Part shown: positions 25,877 through 36,491 of the stretch, piece after piece
Numbering within the stretch: the first letter of the stretch is position 1
How the letters are laid out: every line of letters begins with the position of its first letter
Source: Anas platyrhynchos
Taxonomy: Eukaryota > Chordata > Aves > Anseriformes > Anatidae
Assembly (NCBI RefSeq): GCF_047663525.1
Contig: NC_092597.1
Location: forward strand, 16,266,501 to 16,330,500
Direction: 5' to 3'
DNA length: 64,000 nt
Notes under the pieces: model-generated
Told to the model about the DNA's origin: nothing
Seen by the model: only the letters and a program-made list of their open reading frames with translations
The model's database searches: none
Made by a program: the position numbers and the translations under genes

Positions 25877-28800
25877 CAGTCGCATTAACCAGACTGAATA
25901 CTGCTCTGCTGTTCCTTGAAGGGAAACTGGAGTTTCTGTACAATTTCTGGCTTTACTGGGGGGAAGGAAGGAAGCAGACATTACTGAGGTTAAAAGACTT
26001 CTATGTTGAAATACAACGGTTTACTTATTAATGTTGGCCATTTGTTTAGTTACGGGAAAGGTAATGTTTAATACTGGCGACTGACTGGTTTGTAATTCTT
26101 CATGCTTTTGTTGTTGTTCAAAGTTAACATGAAAATGTGTATCTAACATTACAAACTTAAGTGGAAGGGAAGAAGTACTGTCTCGGAATACACCCATGTT
26201 TACCTGTAGTAGCTGCTGTCTGTCATGGGTATGCAAGTTGGTCATTCATTCATCGTTGCTCTTAGGTAGCAGAGTTCATTTCTAAAAGATACTTTGGGAA
26301 GCCAGTTTGCCAGGCTTAGTTTGCAAAACTGGCTGAAATTGCAGAGAACAGTGTTACAGTGGCCAAAGGTGCCTGAAATTACAGGGTTTAGGACATGTCT
26401 GAGTGGACTGCCTTTCTTTAAAATAAACAAAAACTCTTCTGTCCATTACCAAAAATGCACAGGAGCCCTTAGAAGTACTAGAAGCTAGGTACATCCTCAA
26501 CTAATGCACTCCAGATCAGTACAAAAGAGATTCCGTACCCATCAGAATTGATGCTGTTGAGGTTAATGGAATTACAACACCAACAACAGGAACGGTGTCA
26601 GGGTGAAAGGAAAAGTCAGATTCATGGCATTCACGTTGCTACTGCTGCCAAAGAACTGTGCCCACCAATGCAAATGCTACGTATGCCCCGTTATCTTGAC
26701 AGTGAGTGAGCAGATACAACCTTAACTCAAATTAATTTGTTTTGCTAAGGGTTTGCTTAAATCTTTGAAAAAACACTAGTTTCAATAGAGAGGTACACAT
26801 GAAGTAGACGTACCAATTAATGATGTCTAATAACCAGATCATGGTGATTTTTTTTTAATTATTTTTTGGTAGATTCCTGAGTGACATGGTTGACTGTAAA
26901 TGAACATTGATTTAAATGCTATGAATATTGATATTTGGGAGCAAGTCTGATTTCTTCTTGAAAGACTTTATGTAATTAGAAAGGTTGAATGATAATGCAA
27001 TCTGTATTCCGTTAAATGCATGGCTTAGAGTTGCATTTCCTTTATCCCTTACTATGTGTTAAGGACTAAACGCACCGAGTTTTTTTTCCACATTGTTCAT
27101 TGTTTTCCAGAGTATTAGCACAGTATTAATTGTCTTCATTCAGTAGTACTAAGATAATGTTGCTTTGACCTTTTTTTTAAGGTGCTAATATCCAGGTGTT
27201 TTGGATGAAGGGTCCTAATTGAACCATAATGGTTGATTTTGTGGAATACTTCAACATCAAAAGTGCGAAACTGTGACTTACTGAGTACTTGTTCCAAAAT
27301 AAATTATGTGGCTAAACTTACGGTTTCACTTAGTAGTAAAACCTTTTAAATAACAACACATTTAGATAGATACCTGGGGAGAAACTAACCCATCTTTGGT
27401 TTCTGTAGTTACCTGTAAGGACTGAATGATGTCAATGGAAGTTCCAGGTGATCATTTTTATTTACTTTCAGTGGCATTTATGTTGAGTATTAAATAAACC
27501 TTTCCTACCACACTTCATTAAAGAATTGTTGGAAAACTGAAAATCATGTATTTCTTCAGGTTTAACTTTTATATACTACTGTTAATCCAAAAACATGGCA
27601 GAGTTGAGATAAGTCTCTGTAGATACTTGGATATTGCACTGGGGAGAGATGTGTAATCCGTTTCTTGTTCATAATTAACTGATCATTCTGTATTATTTTT
27701 TTTTCTGGTTTTGTACCTCCCTTCTTTTAAAGAATATTGCTTCTCAAAAGATGAACATAATTCAAACGAAACTGTAAATATGACGTTGACCATGTTTTTG
27801 TCTTTTTACAACATAAATCTGTAATATAGAGATGACAATTCAGATTACCATCAGAAATGTGTGGAAATGTTCCGTAGTTTTCCTAATGTTACAAAGCATA
27901 AGCATATGACTACTTTTTGATCAAACTGTTTTTTTTTTTTTTTCCTGGGCTGAATAATTAAGCGATGCAAAATTATATATGGATAATATAGAATCAAATA
28001 TGCTAAGGAGAAGGGACAAATACTACCCTACAACTCTAGCTCAACTTCTGAGAATAGACACTTGTTTTAATCATTCATGAATCAGTGTTTACAGTAGGCT
28101 CTTCCCCTTCAAGTTAAAAGAACTGGGAGAGACCAGCTTTGAAATTCAACCAGCCAGTTGGCCAATCGTTTGTTTTTGAGTGATTAATTTGAATTTGCCA
28201 AATGTAGGCATGTTTTGTACCACATAGCTCACTTCAATTTTTTTGTTTGTTTGTTTCTCTTTGTTTTTTAAAGATTTTGCTAGGTATTCTGGTGTTTGAC
28301 TCGGTGTTTTTTTTTTTTTTTTTCTCATATAAAATACAAAAAAAATGCCTTCAAGTAGACTTTGTCTTGTGTTTTCCTTCTTTCTTCTCCCCCCGCCCTC
28401 TGCCACCCATGCTTTATAGCCAACAAATGAATAAATATGCTATTAAGTGTAATGTGGTCATCTGGAAGTAACTTAATCACCACGCAGTCTTTCTCCAATA
28501 TCGCAGTTCATAATTCTACTCCAAAACATTTAATGTTCCCTTTCAAAACTCTTTGGGATCCTAGCAGTTGTACTGGTACAGTGCTACATAATCAATGTTA
28601 TTTTCTATTCATTTAAGAGACCCAAAGACAATATTATAGATAAGTATAAAAATATCTTCAAAAAGTTATTTGAGGTTGTTAATATCATAGAAGTAACCGA
28701 GCAAATGCTGGTTTTCACTGTACAATGTTGTGCATTCAAGTCTCACCAGCCTTCCAACAGCTTTTTGTGGCTCTATATGCAGGCAAAAGATACAGCCTTT

Positions 28801-30700
28801 ACAACGAAGTTCAACAAGTAGGTTGGTGATTACAGATCTTCTTGTACTTGCTTTCTTATTAAGTTCTACACAGAGGTACGTGGAAAAACATCTACTGTCC
28901 TGACAGCTAAACTTTTGCTGTTTTTCTCTACACCATTTAGTTATTTCTCTGTTCTAGTGTTGTTATGTTTTCAAGGTTATTGTTATATTTTAATAACGAT
29001 GTGCAATGTGCATTTTGTAAAACATTTCCAGTTGACAATATTTTGTCTGATAAAATATTGGAATGAATATTTGTTTTCTTTTTCAAGATAATCCTAATGT
29101 ATACTGTTTGCCCTGTGTGTTCCACTTTGTGTTTTGTTTTGTTTTTCTTTTTTTTTTTTCCAATTAAAATTCCTACCTAGAAGAGAACAAGGGCATTTTC
29201 TAATCTTGGGGGCTTAACATCATCAAGCAAAGTAAGGAAGGAAGCTGACTTTTAAATTACCAGGACAAGGACCTGGAAGACCTGAGAGAAGAAGCATATG
29301 CAACAGTTGAATCCTGATGGTTGAATTTAGTACAGAACACCAAAGACTACATCGTATTATTTAGGAGACGCAAGCAGTGTAAACATTGATTTTAAAGAGA
29401 GGAGAATTCCAGGTGTAGACCTGATTACATTGCTAAGGTTTACACAAAACAATGTAATAAAGTTCAGTGCCATCAGTTTAATATAAAAGCGTGCCTATTA
29501 CCAGTCTTTTATCTCTATCTGCTGCAGTTTTTTTCCTGCTAGCAAAAGATGCGTAGGATTTGTAGTTCACATTCCTTTTGCAGCTTTCAGTTTGTCTCTT
29601 AACACCATTCTTGCACTTGATTGTAGGTGAAGGACACATTTTTAAAATTCCATCTCCAAGTCCGTTATGACACGCTTAGAAGTTTCCCAGCCAACAAGAC
29701 TTCTGATACTCACTTCTCAAAGCATTTCTCTTCTCTGAAAAGTCAGGTCAGCTTTGGCTTCAAAAAGACCCCCACATTCCTGTGACTGTTTTTAAACTCT
29801 TTCAATTTTCTTTCACAAAGGAAATCATAAATTAAAATATCATTCCATTAAGATATGGAACAGCCCATTTTTTGTTTGATATTTGGCCATTGTTCTCTTG
29901 GGCTTTATGGTAAGGCTTGGGAATTACATGTATTTCCAGTTTTTCTGTGGCTCATTTCCTTTTCTATTTAAGGAGCAACAGTGCTTGCCTTCTTCAGAGT
30001 TTTCTTTGATTGTGTTGCATGTTTACAGCAATGCAAAGAGCTCATGCCTGGATAAGAGGCATGGAGATGCCTCTTTTTGCAAATACCTGTTCCATTAGTA
30101 CTGTGATGTTTCTGATTCTTAAGATTTCCATCCTACTATGTGTATTGCTATAGTTTCATTTGATAATTTTTACTCCATCTGCATATCACTGTTTTCAGTC
30201 TTTCGCACTGTCACTTTAACAGGGGCAAGACTCTGGATTCAGTTTATATTAAATTGCCAGGAGGTTAAAGCTGCTTGGATTCATGAGGGGAAAACACTCT
30301 ACTGTTTAATTTCCAATAAAAAAAAAAAAAAAAAAAAAAAAGTCTGGCAATGCAATTTGCTTGGACACACAGTGCATCTCAAGCAGAAGAGGTTTGTGCA
30401 CTGTGGATTCTGATTATTATTTAAAAGGCTGATATAACACATTACAATCAAACATTACACAGTGTACCAGATTTTATCCAAAGACAACTGGTTAATGCTT
30501 TGTTTCTTTCCAGTGTGATGCTACTTAATAGGCTGGTGGTTTCACTATTGGTACTGCTCTTACTTGGGAATAAGTTATCGGTGGCATTGTAACGATGGAG
30601 TTTTCTAATATGAAAAGTAGGTCTGTTAATCACTTAAACTGACAATAAAAAATTCTAATAAAAGATAATTAAAAAAAAAAAAGTTTTTTTGAAATGTTGG
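25877..30700 (+). other. MESD 3' UTR and 3' flank
   Basis: Nearly 5 kb of AT-rich, non-coding sequence follows the MESD stop. Canonical AATAAA signals on the plus strand occur at 27298-27303, 27493-27498, 28430-28435, 29456-29461, 30315-30320, 30644-30649 and 30657-30662. The first two would give a 3' UTR of about 1.4-1.6 kb; the pair near 30.65 kb would give about 4.8 kb. Sequence alone does not decide between them and alternative polyadenylation is likely. An A24 run begins inside the 30315 hexamer. Confidence 0.55.
30318..30341 (+). repeat. A24 homopolymer
   Basis: An uninterrupted run of 24 A bases begins directly within an AATAAA hexamer. It could be simple slippage or the decayed tail of an old retrocopy; the upstream sequence shows no recognisable source gene. 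Confidence 0.9.
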
Positions 30701-32618
30701 ATGCTATTGTGGGAGGGAGAAACGGGATAGTTAAAGGAGCTGCAGCCTCCTTCCAGTTTTACTGGCAAAGGCCAGCAAATACATATTGGCAGAGCACATG
30801 AACTTGCTGTTAAGATAAGGATGGTCTTGGGTCAGGCACTGCTCCTTGCCTGCTGATCCCACACAGCTCTGCACTGTGTGATAACGACAGAGTCTTCCTG
30901 TCTTGTGAAGTACTGTAATTGATGCCATTTAGGGTGCCTTCAGATATTTCAGCTCTTAAACAGCAGCACTGGGGTGAGTGCATCAAAATAGAGTCTTTCA
31001 TCCTGTCATCTGAAATGAAATCTCACAAGTATCCAAAACAGTACATACTTCAAATTGCAGAATTCCTTTGTATGAACATTGTATTATTTATCCTGCCTGT
31101 CATAGCACAGTGCAACCCGCCCAGCTTGCCATCCTTGATAGTCAGCTGTTGTCTTTCTGCTTCTGTAAAACACATTAATAGCCATGTGAACTTTAGATAA
31201 TTGCAGTTATAATAGGATGCAGTTGCCAGGGAACTTAGTGGAAGCGTAGATATGGAGGTGTTTTAGCACTTAATACAGCAGGTGAGTAGAGGATTTTGAA
31301 AACTGTAAGTGTTTAATGTGGGAGGCAGGTATTTTGTTGTGATCTAATGAGCTGCGTAACCCAACCCAAAGGCCACATTCCCTCCACCTTCCATCCTGTC
31401 TCTGTTCCTTCCCACCCTATTCCCTCATCGCATCACCATATAAGCCATATTGCTGGGTCTCAGATAACCCTAGTGGTGCAGAGCCTGAAATATATTTCAG
31501 TCACCTTAGTATTTGTGGCAGTAGCGATAGGCCAGGACAGTCTTACTTCCTGGGATAGGAAATCAACCTCAGGTTCATGACAGCAAAAATGACACTCAAG
31601 AAGTACCCAAATACTTAGTAGCAGCAGTCAAATATTGGAGATGTAGTGCAGCAGAAATAAAAGCCAGATCAGCTGTACCAGTTCTCTAAGGTGCTGCTAC
31701 CAACACACAGACCCTTGTTCCTTCGGTGAGAGACTGGCACTTCAGGAAAACATCTCCGAGCTGTACTGGTCATTGCACACTTACACAAAAGAAGACAAGG
31801 CTGTGACTGTACTGGGGATGATCTCTCCCTAACCTCACTTTGCCAAGGGAGGAAACGTTTATTTCTAAAGGGCTTTCTCCAGACCAAATCCCCCTGTGAG
31901 TCCTCTCAGTTTCCTCATAGCAGGCCACTGCCTGTGTCCCACAATAGCTGCTGGCTGCTGCAATACGCCAGCTCAGCAATCTCCACGTATTTGTGAAGTG
32001 ATGGAGCTCCCCTGGGCTTTTGTTTCAAAGGGGACACGCTGCCTGGACTCAGCTCTGAGGTGAAGAGATGGCTGCAGGGAGGGGCTTCTGAAGGTGCCGT
32101 TCGTGAGGAAGGACTGCAAGAGGAAGGAAGGGTGTAGTTGCTGTGGTGGTTTTCCCCACAGCCCTCCCCAACCTTTGGTCAGAAGGAAGGTAGTGTGACA
32201 GAACAGAACAGTCTCTGAGTCAGCAGACAGGATCATGGCCCGTTGGTGATGCCAGGACTCATCAGGACCCATGCACTGGCCTTGTGTGCTGGTGGGAGGT
32301 GGGGGCAGGCTGGGCTGCACAAAAAGCGTGGTGTAAAGGAGCTGGTTCTTGCTGTCCGTGTGTGGGAGCAGCAAGGCTTTGGCTCTCTGTTGGGCTGTGA
32401 AGCTGAGAGGAGACCAGCCCTGCAGCTCCTAGCTGAGAAGAACCGGTAGCAAGCAGCTCTGTTCTTTGCTTGGCACTCAGAAGAGACTAAATATAAGCTT
32501 GTGACGCTCTGCTGGGAATATTACTGTCATGCTGGGCTAAGAAAGGGTTTATTTAAGAACCAAAATCTCTTTTTTGTTTTGTTTTCGTTTTGTTTATGAT
32601 TCAACCCACCCTTTTTGC
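30701..32618. other. Intergenic DNA between the facing 3' ends of MESD and CEMIP
   Basis: No coding exon, RNA gene or transposon is recognised. GC content is higher at 31.9-32.45 kb than around it, without strong CpG enrichment. Confidence 0.6.
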
Positions 32619-32729
32619 TAAAATAAAATATTAAACTAAAATAATAAAATGAAATAAACTAAAATAATAAAATAAAATAAAATAAAATAAAATAAAATAA
32701 AATAAAATAAAATAATAAAATATTATTAA
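32619..32729 (+). repeat. (AAAAT)n pentanucleotide array
   Basis: AATAA/AAAAT units repeat almost perfectly from about 32665 to 32715, with degenerate copies on both sides. The array ends less than 25 bases before the orphan CpG island begins. Confidence 0.93.
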
Positions 32730-32842
32730 ACACAACAAAAAACCCGCCCCGAAGGCCCTTGCTGCCCTTCCCTCCCCCTGCAGGGCAGGGCTGGGCTGAG
32801 CGGGCCCCGGGCACCGCCCCGCGTCCCGCGTCCCGCGCGCGG

Positions 32843-32856
32843 CCGGCAGGGGGCGG
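32843..32856 (+). promoter_or_regulatory. CTCF-like site
   Basis: The sequence CCGGCAGGGGGCGG matches the CTCF core consensus CCASYAGRKGGCRS at 13 of 14 positions, differing only at position 3. It lies between two convergent genes, where an insulator would be sensible. Confidence 0.45.
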
Positions 32857-32934
32857 GCGCGGGCAGGCAGCGGGCGGGGCCGCGCGGTGGGGGCGTGAGG
32901 CGGGCGCGCAGGCGCCATTGGGGCTCAGCGCCTT

Positions 32935-32949
32935 GTAACCCCTGGCAAC
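32935..32949 (+). promoter_or_regulatory. RFX-type X-box
   Basis: GTAACC and GGCAAC separated by CCT fit the X-box consensus GTNRCC-N(0-3)-RGYAAC at every specified position. RFX factors use such sites at promoters of ciliary and MHC class II genes. It sits 14 bases after an inverted CCAAT box. Confidence 0.55.
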
Positions 32950-33221
32950 GCGCGGCCTGCGGGCCTGCGGGCGGCGCTGCGCGGCGTGCCCTTCGTGTGT
33001 TTGGTGTGACTGGGCTCTGTTTGAATATGTACACCCAGCTGAGACGGTTATTTTAGAGCTGGTGTAAAGAGTTGGATACAGTTGTCTGTATAGTTTGTTG
33101 TTAGTTCTCAGGGCTGCATGTATCATAGACATACACAGCCATGAACACTGCCTCGCACACAAATACATGTACATACACCTTACCCAAGTATATGCTTACA
33201 TGACATACAGGTACATGCACA

Positions 33222-33760
33222 CAGAATCATAGAATCATTAAGGTTGGAAAAAACCTTCAAGATCATCTGGTCCAACCATCATCTACTACCCATGTCACCC
33301 ACTAAATCATGTCTCTAAGCCCCAGGTCCAACCTTTCCTTGAACACCCCCAGTGACGGTGACTCCACCACTTCCCTGGGCAACCTGTCCCAATGCCTGAC
33401 TGCTCTTTCTGAGAAGAAATGTCTCAGAATTTCCAACCTAAACCCTAGCACAACTTAACGCCAGCAGAGAGTGTGCCTGTCCGAGCCATGGGCTGCCAGC
33501 TTCTCCAGGAGAATGCTGTGGGAGACTGTGTCAAAGGCCTTGCTGAAGTCTAGGTAGACTGCGTCAACAGCCTTTTCCTCATCCATCAGGCAGTCATTTG
33601 GTCATAGAAAGAGATGACGTTGGTCAGGCAGGACTTGGCTTTCATGAGCCCATGATGACTGGGCCTGATCCCCCAGCTGTCTTACATACATTGTGTGATT
33701 GCATTCACATGACCTCTGCCATCACATTTCCTGGTCAGGCTGACAGGCCTGTAGTTCCCT
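33222..33760 (-). mobile_element. CR1 LINE fragment, internally deleted, minus orientation
   Basis: The left edge is the CR1 3' terminus: on the minus strand it reads ATTCTATGATTCT, the family's octamer-type end, preceded by the familiar GGTTGGACCAGATGATC segment. On the minus strand near the right edge the reverse-transcriptase motif NYRPVSLT is readable, followed by VYLDFSKAFDTV in the 33550-33600 region. The distance from these motifs to the 3' end is far too short for an intact element. The catalytic core is missing and the reverse-transcriptase part joins the 3' region near 33455. The copy is dead. CR1 elements are the main interspersed repeats of birds. Confidence 0.93.
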
Positions 33761-34839
33761 AAAGACTCCTATACATAGACATATACAAACACACCTTATA
33801 CACACATATCCTATATGTGCAGCTTTGCTGCTGAGGGAAGGGCTGTTGGTGCAAAATGGAGGAGCAGCAAGAGGAAGGGAGCTTGGGCATGTGGGCTGGT
33901 GCCCCTGGGGCAGCCTGGTAGCTCTCAGCATCGCAGCCCTTATTGTTATCACACTATTAAATGAATATTTCATTTTTTTTCCCCTGCACTGGTGTTGTGA
34001 ATCAAGATTTCTGCCTTTACATTCAGCCTCTCTCCCCTCCCCCCCCCCCCCCCCCCTTTTTTTCCATGTAGTTGATCTTCAAAACATGATTGCGTCAGTA
34101 ATTCCCATCTGACATTAGTGGGCAGCATGTGTTTTCGGTCTCCTGGCCTGGAGGAGTTAGGCAGGTGATGCTGTAGGCTGGAGCAAAGGCCATATTCTCT
34201 AATGCACTAACTACCACTGTGGGACTTGGCTGATTAAAACATGTGCTTGAATGTTAGAAATGCTGATTTCTGTCACCAAAAAAAAATAATCCCATTCCAG
34301 TTTTGAACCCTCCAGATGTCTATCAGAGTCTGCTCAGCTGGCAGTGCCCCAGTGTGGAAAATTTACAATCTAAAGGTCACATTTGATCTGATAGTGAGAT
34401 TGTCATAAGCTTTAACAGCTGCCCACTACAAAAACTTTGTGTTTTATATATTATTTACATGTATATGCATATTGTGTGTTCACCCTATTTAACTAAAATA
34501 ACATATTTTGTGAACAGGGAAACTAAGGAAGCTTTTTTCTGTCTTTTAAAATAAGTAAGGAGCTGTGCACCTGGATGCAATAGGTGGTGGGGGGTTTGGG
34601 GGCTGGGGGTGGTGGTGGTGGTGCTGGGTAGTCTCCACTCTAGACCTAGTGGCATTTCATCAGCCTTCTTTTCTTAGGATACTAAGCAACTAAGAGGTAA
34701 GCTAAGACATTTGAGGTGCAATGGTCTGAACAAACTGAGTTGGATGAAGAAGGCGATATTCCAGCAAATACCAGTTCACTCAGAGAGATACACTGAAGAC
34801 ACAAGAGGCAAAAATAAAATAAGAAATTTGCATTGAATA
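33761..34839. other. Intergenic DNA downstream of CEMIP
   Basis: No gene is recognised. It contains a C18 run at 34039-34056 followed by T bases, and a G-rich patch at 34585-34630 with several G-runs (G6, G5, G5, then GGT repeats). Confidence 0.6.
34039..34056 (+). repeat. C18 homopolymer
   Basis: Eighteen consecutive C bases in a longer pyrimidine tract that runs on into T bases. Confidence 0.9.
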
Positions 34840-34845
34840 TTTATT
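34840..34845 (-). terminator. Candidate polyadenylation signal for CEMIP
   Basis: AATAAA on the minus strand, followed within 15-45 bases by T- and GT-rich sequence. It is the most distal plausible signal before intergenic DNA. Confidence 0.4.
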
Positions 34846-35232
34846 TTGATAAACATTGTGTACTCCAAACAACTACATGTTATTTCAGTTGTAAGCCACA
34901 ATCTTTTGGAACCATTGTCCCAACAGCTCTTGTCACCATAAAACAGACAGTCAATGCATTACCACATTCTGCGGACATAGAGAGCTTTCAAGTGCAAAGC
35001 AGATTATCAGAAAAGCCATATTGCCGACCTCCTTAACAACCTAGGCAATGCTAAACTCCAGTAAAATGCTTCATATGTCTGCAATTTAGTTGTCTTAGTG
35101 CCATTGTAATAAATAAATAGAAAATATATCTTTTTATTGGAAAGTCTATAAGAAAATGTACAAAACACTGTACATCTAACTCCGAAAAAGGACCAGCTAT
35201 TTCGGCAACAGGTAAAATAAGCATTTGAACAG

Positions 35233-35315
35233 ATGAAAGAAAAAAAGAAAAAAAAAAGAAAGAAAAGAAAAAGAGAGAGAAAAGAAACAAAAAACAAAAC
35301 AACAACAAAAAAAAA
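35233..35315 (+). repeat. A/G-rich low-complexity tract
   Basis: Almost pure purine with GAAA and GAGA runs, grading into CAA/CAAAA repeats. On the CEMIP strand it is a pyrimidine tract. Confidence 0.85.
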
Positions 35316-36442
35316 TCAAACATCCAAACAAGCAAACATCCAAACAAACAAAATCCAATCAAAAAAAAAGAATCATTCTGACAATGGCAACTGCGTTGGC
35401 AAACTTGAGAACATTTGCAGTAATAAAACCTTATAAAGAGGATAACTGCAGCTTGTGCAGGGATTGTTAAAAGGATGTACAAAGTATAAGCAGTCAGTTA
35501 ATTCACTAGTCAAAATGTGCACATGTAATTTCTACAACAGTCAAAGATTGAAAAGCAATCGTATGGCACAAAACTATTGCTGACTGGTGATGGCATCAGG
35601 CTAAGCTCTGCCTTCAGAGTAACACACTGACTTCATCCCATACACGTCAATGGGAGCCCTTTGCATTTGACGGAGTGCCTGCCCCATTACACTCTGCTGT
35701 GATGCTCTTTTATCCCTCAGGCTTACAGACTGCAGTGATCCTGTACTAAGTATTCACAGCATGAGACCCAGCCCTCCACAACAGGCCCCATGTGACAAGC
35801 TTTGCATGATACAATAAGCTACTTAAAAGTTTTCTTCTCTTAATAAGACAAGATTTTTTTAGGAAAAAAAAATATCCTAGAGCCAAGTCTTATGATTTCA
35901 CCCTGAGAATTCCAAAAAACTGTAAAATCAGAAGCTACAGCTTTCACACAAATGCAGCATGCTCGTAGTAGCTGAAGAAACCAGTCTAGAGGACAGCCCC
36001 ATGTGGCACGATCCTCCCAGGTGTTTCCACATGAATGGGAACCTCCAGTGACCCAGGGGAACAGTGCGCCACAGGGTGGGTATAGAAAACCAGATCCCAA
36101 ACCAGGTATATTCTGAATCTCGCTTTCCTGCCCGTGTCAAATGCTCATGAAATGCTCGTGGTTTGGTCCATCTCATGGAAGTGTGTATGCTCCACCAGTA
36201 CAGGTGCAATTATACAATCAGAACTGCCTTAGCATGGTGAAGATGTTTAGATAAACCAGCCTAAAACACTCAAGGGATTTTCTTTTTCAGTGTATTTGCT
36301 CAACTTCAGGGATCTGGCTCTGTTCTGGCTACCAGAGAATGTCAGAGAAGTGATAATTGGATCGTCATGTGAGACTGACTTTTTTAAGGAATAGTTTGTG
36401 ATTTGAGGGTGAAATCCCCAAACCATCATAAGACACTGAGGG

Positions 36443-36491
36443 AAAAAAAAAAAAAAAACAAAACAAAAAAACAAAAACAAAAAAAAAAAAA
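36443..36491 (+). repeat. A-rich tract with scattered C
   Basis: Runs of A broken by single C bases, within the presumed CEMIP 3' UTR. Confidence 0.85.

Larger units (their letters stand above)
32745..33000. promoter_or_regulatory. Orphan CpG island with RFX X-box, CCAAT and GC boxes
   Basis: A compact block of very high GC and CpG density lies in AT-rich surroundings, far from either neighbouring promoter. It contains GC boxes (for example GGGCGGGGC at 32872-32880), a CTCF-like site at 32843-32856, an inverted CCAAT box (ATTGG) at 32917-32921, and an RFX X-box at 32935-32949. An NRF1-like GCGCAGGCGC sits just before the CCAAT box. This arrangement is typical of an RNA polymerase II promoter. 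No recognisable protein is encoded on either strand, so the product, if any, may be a non-coding RNA or a spliced transcript that I cannot see. Confidence 0.6.

Noticed and set aside
32659-33174. 171-codon minus-strand open frame across the orphan CpG island
   Set aside because: Its C-terminus simply reads the (AAAAT)n array as FILFY repeats and its middle is GC-rich Pro/Ala/Arg sequence. There is no family resemblance.
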